Position numbers and translations under genes: made by a program. Source: Janibacter hoylei PVAS-1 (GTDB taxonomy: Bacteria; Actinomycetota; Actinomycetes; Actinomycetales; Dermatophilaceae). From it: a stretch of DNA of 32,192 nt. Below are positions 28,630-32,192 of the stretch, in pieces. The DNA lies in the NCBI RefSeq assembly GCF_000297495.1, contig NZ_ALWX01000062.1, positions 1 to 32,192 of the forward strand, read 5' to 3'. The notes beneath the pieces are model-generated. The model saw only the letters and a program-made list of their open reading frames with translations, did no database searches and was not told the DNA's origin. Position 1 is the first letter of the stretch; each line of letters opens with the position of its first letter.

Positions 28630-31600
28630 TCGTCCTCCTCGGGGTCGACGCGCCGCTCCGTGGGGAGTGCGAGGTAGAGGGCGAGCACGAGGGCCAGGGC
28701 CTGGCCCGCCTTCCACACCGGGTGACCGGCACCGACGTCGATGCTCACGTCCTCGGTGTCGTCCGGGAGCTCGTAGGTCGGGATGGCGCTGTGCGTGGCG
28801 GCCTCGAGCCGGCGCCCGTCGGCCCGCACCACCGCGCGGTCGCTCCAGTCGAGGGACTCGGCGACGACCAACGTGTCGCCGCCGACCGCGTCGACGTCGC
28901 CGTCGGTGTCGGCATGGGCACCCGTGGCGACGGTCGTGCTGGTGTCGCCGGCCTCGAGTCGCGCCCTCGAGGGCACCGCGCCACCGGTGACGTCGGAGCG
29001 CACCGCCCAGGTGATCGTGCCCGCGCTCGAACCGAGCCTGGCCAGCCCGGGCGAGGCGTCGACGAGGCGCCGCTGGGCGTCGGTGGGTGAGACGATGACC
29101 ACGTGCGAGACGCCGTGCTCGGCGAAGACCTCGCTGGGGGTGCGGCCCCCTTCGCCCGCACCGAGCACCTGGGCCACCGCGGCAGCCACCTGCTCCTCGC
29201 CCGGGACGGGCGGCGACGACTCGGTCAGGTCGCGCACGAGCGGACCGGGCTCGGAGCCGACGAGGCGGTAGGAGACGCCGCTGTCGGTGGTCTCGACGAC
29301 GAGGGTCCGGGAGGCGGTCGGCCCCTCGGCAGCAGCGACCGCCACGAGGGGGCGGGGCTCGCGCCAGGTCGCCAGCTGGTCCCCGTAGGAGTGCTGGCCG
29401 ACGACGACGCCGCTGCCGATCGCGACCACCGGCAGCACGAGCGCCGGGAGCACGAGCCAGCGCCGGTGCCCGGCGCCGCGCCACGCACGAGGCAGCGTGT
29501 CGGCCGCGACGAGCACCGCGACGAGCGCCCCGGCGACGAGCAGCAGCTGACCGGCACCCACCCAGGGGGGTGAGCGCTGCCCCGGCGCCGGGCTCGCCCT
29601 GTGCTCGGTGACCGATGACGAGGTGGGGCGCCCCCAGCGTCCAGGCGAGGCCGGCGAGGGCGCAGACCGCGGCGGCCCACGAGGCCGGGCGGCGCCCGGG
29701 CACCAGCAGGGCGATCGCGCCGAGGGCAAGCAGGGCCGCGGTCCACCAGGTCGTCGTGGCACCGCCGGCGAGCTGGCCGAGCGCGAGGCGGTCGACGGCG
29801 GTCGGGTCCTGGGTGGCGGTCATGCCCCAGCCGGCCAGCAGCCGGCGCGGTGCAGCCTGCAGCGTGAGCAGCCAGGGGCCCGCGAGCAGGAGCGGGACGG
29901 CGACGAGGGCCACGCCGGCCCAGCGCCTGCGGGCGTCACCGACCAGGAGCAGACCGAGACCGGCCGCGACGACGACCACCCCGGCGAGCGGCACGAGGCT
30001 CGCGAGCAGTGCGGCCCACAGCGCGGTCCGCACCGTGGCGCTCGGGGCCGCGGTGCGCCGCGTCGCCCGGACGACGCCGGCACCGACGCGGGGCAGCAGC
30101 ACGAGCAGGGCGATGGCCCCGATCCGTCCCTCACCCACGGCGGCGGCGGCCGGGGCCGTCGTCACCCAGGCGAGGGCGGCAGCGGCGCGCAGCCAGCGAC
30201 GATCGGTGAAGGTGCCGGCCGCACCGTAGGCGGTGAGGGCTGCCAGGGGCAGGGCGGTGACGACGAGGAGGGTGAGCACCATGCCGGCGGGCGAGTGGCC
30301 CGAACCGAGCCCGGGCACCCAGCCGACGAGACCGCTGAGCGCCGCGAGGACGACGACGGCCGGGCTCTGCTCCGCGGCACCGCCCCAGCCGGGTCCGTGC
30401 CACGTCATCCACCACGAGTCCCAGAGCTGGCCCGCCGTCGCGCGGCCGCCGAGCAGCTCACCCCCGACGAGGCCGGAGTCGACACGGTGGCGCAGCTGCG
30501 CCGTGACGTGACGGGCCGACCAGGCCGACAGCGCGCACGTCGCGACGAGGAGCCACAGGAGGGGATGCGTCAGCCACCCACCGCCCCGCTCGACCTCGAG
30601 CGAGCGCGCCTCGACCGCGGCGCCCGGCCCGGTCGACCCCCGGGCCTCGTCGACGAGACGACGGCGCGCCTCGCGCGGGGTGACGAAGAGGGCATCGAGG
30701 TCGCCACGGGCGACCTCGCGCGGGGCCCTGCCCCGCAGGCGAGAGCGCAGGGTGCGCACGTCGAGGACCGCCGGGAGGCTGGCCAGCTCGTCGGCGCCCA
30801 TGCCGGGGCGCTTGAGGACGACGAGCGCCAGACCACCCACGAGACTGCTCAGGGCGATCCACAGCGCGACGAAGGGGGGCGGCGGCGAAGTGGGCCCGGG
30901 CCAGGGCCGCGCGGCGGGCCTGGCGCCGGTGGTCAGGGGTGGGGCGAAGCTCGGCGGCGGTCGGTCGCACGGCGACGGCCGCACGAGGCGCGAGCACCAC
31001 GCGACGGCCGGCCCGCTGCGAGCGCCAGCCGAGGTCGAGGTCGCCCCCGAGATCCCCGAGCGCCGGGTCGTGCCCGTCGAGGGCCTCGTAGGTGTCGCGG
31101 TCGATGAGCAGACCGTCGAGGGGCGCGGCGACCGCGTCGACGTCACCGTCGTGCTGCCCCTGGTCGGTCGTGCCTGCCACGGGCGTCGGGACGATCCGAC
31201 CCGTGCGGGTCACCTGGAGCCCGAGGCGGACGATGCGCGAGGGTCGCGCTCGTCGACGAGCTTCGGCCCCACCATGCCGACGCCCCGACCGCTCGCCGCG
31301 ACGAGCAGTCGCAGGGCCTCGGGGTGGGGTCGGGTCCGGGAGGTGAGGACCCACACGAGGTCGCGTCCGGAGCCGTCGCGCGGCAGCCGATCGACCATGG
31401 CCGGCAGGATCCTGCGGATGCCACGGCGCGGGCCGAGGGTGCTCGTCAAGACCTCGATCCCGGCGTCGGCCACGGGAGCGAGGAGGTCGCTCGTGTCGCC
31501 GAGACCGTCGAGGGCCCCGTCGACGAGGAGGAGTCGATCGGGGAGACGGTCCTGGGCGAGGAGGGAGCTGAGGACCTGTCCTGCGTCGTCACGGCTGCGC

Positions 31601-31689
31601 GCCACGACGACGGCGGTGACGGTGACCGGAGGCGTCGTCGTCCGCCGGGAGGGGGTGGCGGAGGTCGACGGGAGGCTGCGCTGCGTCAC
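28626..31689 (-). CDS. Very large multi-pass family 2 glycosyltransferase, frame broken at three points
   Basis: About 1,020 residues once three breaks are repaired: near 31232-31241 (one base missing or two extra), the G6 run 30874-30879 (one extra) and the G6 run 29575-29580 (one extra). Residues 1-300 are a GT2 domain (VTVTAVVVARSRDDAGQVLSSLLAQ, DRLLLVDGALDG, GVGMVGPKLVDE, DGLLIDRDTYEALDGHDPALGDLGGDLDLGWR). Then come about a dozen transmembrane helices from FVALWIALSSLVGGLALVVL, a C-terminal exported domain of about 250 residues, and a last helix ALALVLALYLALP. It likely adds sugars to an envelope glycan; donor and acceptor unknown. GTG 31689 is the best start after whiB2, without a clear Shine-Dalgarno. 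Stop overlaps DUF5719. Confidence 0.85.
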
Positions 31690-31703
31690 GACCTCGCCGA
31701 CAG

Positions 31704-31973
31704 TCAGACTGCGCGCTTCTTGAGCTTGCGGCGCTCGCGCTCGGACAGACCGCCCCAGATGCCGAAACGTTCGTCGTGCTCGAGCGCGTACTCGAGGCAC
31801 TCCTGGCGGACCTCGCACCCGACGCAGACCTTCTTGGCCTCGCGGGTGGACCCGCCCTTTTCGGGGAAGAAGGCCTCAGGATCCGTCTGGGCGCAGAGCG
31901 ATCGCTCCTGCCAGGACATCTCCGATGCCTCGTCGGTGGTCTCACCACCCATGATCAGCTGAAGTTCGTGCAT
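31704..31973 (-). CDS. whiB2: WhiB-family iron-sulfur regulator (WhiB2/WhmD type)
   Basis: An 89-residue WhiB protein, the same length as M. tuberculosis WhiB2. Cys27, Cys50, Cys53 and Cys59 (SLCAQTD, VCVGCEVRQEC) hold a [4Fe-4S] cluster; GIWGG (71-75) is the family turn and ERRKLKKRAV the basic DNA-binding tail. WhiB2/WhmD is needed for septation in mycobacteria and acts with the major sigma factor and WhiA in streptomycetes. ATG 31973 has AGGAGG five bases upstream. The gene is 15 bases ahead of the GT2 start and divergent from the cofD-like gene. Confidence 0.95.
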   Translation of the reverse strand: MHELQLIMGGETTDEASEMSWQERSLCAQTDPEAFFPEKGGSTREAKKVCVGCEVRQECLEYALEHDERFGIWGGLSERERRKLKKRAV

Positions 31974-32042
31974 GGTCCCTCCTCGACCTCGACACACTCG
32001 ACCCGGACTTCGTGCCGCGTGGCCGTGACCACGTGACATGTC

Positions 32043-32076
32043 TGTAATTACATGCGTGTCATGCGTGCGTCGTCAA
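32043..32076 (-). promoter_or_regulatory. whiB2 promoter with palindrome TGTAATTACA
   Basis: On the minus strand TTGACG (32076-32071) and TGTAAT (32052-32047) are 18 bases apart, a good housekeeping promoter. The -10 lies inside the palindrome TGTAATTACA (32043-32052), and the spacer holds two direct ATGCGTG copies (32052-32058, 32061-32067; 9-bp period). Both are possible operators. Transcription would start near 32040, about 66 bases before ATG 31973. Confidence 0.6.
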
Positions 32077-32140
32077 GCCGGGGAGGCTATGGAGCGTTGA
32101 ACGGTCGGGCGGGCACTCCCCTTCGTCACGGGGCTGAGAC

Positions 32141-32192
32141 GTGCCAAGGCGCATCACCGTCATCACCGGGGGGACGTCCCGGCGCCCGATTT
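32141..32192 (+). CDS. cofD: Start of a probable cofD/fbiA (2-phospho-L-lactate transferase), truncated by the window
   Basis: From GTG 32141 the frame reads VPRRITVITGG. If the G6 run at 32168-32173 has one G too many, it continues RPGARF, giving ITVITGGRPGARF, close to the ITVLAGGVGGARF that opens CofD/FbiA. That enzyme makes the lactyl side chain of cofactor F420. In M. tuberculosis fbiA is divergent from whiB2, exactly as here. Only 17 codons are visible and the call needs a frame correction, so it rests mostly on synteny. Confidence 0.5.
   Translation, partial: MPRRITVITGGTSRRPI

Noticed and set aside
30877..31146. Upstream 90 residues of the 1,328-residue minus-strand open frame
   Set aside because: Out-of-frame shadow of the GT2 gene, joined to the real frame only because of the G6 run at 30874-30879.

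Overview
The window is about 32 kb of very GC-rich DNA (roughly 70% or more by eye), densely packed, with many GTG starts, a WhiB regulator, a mycothione reductase and the mtrA-mtrB-lpqB cassette. This points to an actinobacterium. Gene content fits Micrococcales, perhaps Intrasporangiaceae/Dermatophilaceae, but I cannot name the genus. From about 6.6 kb onward the order follows the Mycobacterium tuberculosis Rv3235-Rv3261 neighbourhood as I remember it: Rv3235 family, secA1, hpf, comF, lpqB, mtrB, mtrA, ahcY, SIS protein, phosphomannomutase, DUF3499, metallopeptidase, whiB2, and a divergent cofD/fbiA.

Layout. 1-5.6 kb: the end of an unknown gene, DUF2505, DUF6912, a WS/DGAT acyltransferase, and an HTH / SAF-domain / ParA-like locus that resembles part of a Tad (Flp pilus) system. 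5.6-7.1 kb: an overlapping three-gene operon (membrane protein, LysM protein, Rv3235 family) behind a tract of 10-bp direct repeats. 7.1-13.7 kb: secA, a decayed double GNAT gene, an AlkX/YcaQ-type DNA glycosylase, a long palindrome, hpf and comF. 13.8-18 kb: lpqB-mtrB-mtrA, envelope stress and division signalling. 18-21 kb: a guanidine-III riboswitch in front of an internally deleted SMR exporter, an LLM flavin oxidoreductase, a strong terminator, and ahcY with a structured leader. 21-26.2 kb: a DUF808 membrane protein with a tiny upstream ORF, then mycothione reductase, SIS protein, Trm112-like protein and phosphomannomutase in one tight operon. 26.2-32.2 kb: DUF3499, metallopeptidase, DUF5719, a very large membrane GT2 glycosyltransferase, whiB2, and the first bases of a divergent cofD-like gene.

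Three things run through the window. First, at least ten reading-frame breaks occur, most of them fixed by removing one base from a G or C run of 5-7. They hit housekeeping genes (mtrB, lpqB, ahcY), so assembly error is the likeliest cause; I give corrected gene spans. Second, about a dozen genes carry a -10-like hexamer (xAnnnT) exactly 6-7 nt before an ATG or GTG, the layout of leaderless transcripts, and this decides several starts. Third, the heptamer CGAAGGG/CCCTTCG occurs about 30 times, well above what composition predicts, equally on both strands.

No tRNA, rRNA, CRISPR array, insertion sequence or phage gene was seen. No gene-free stretch exceeds 300 bases; the longest is 11884-12134, which holds the palindrome.
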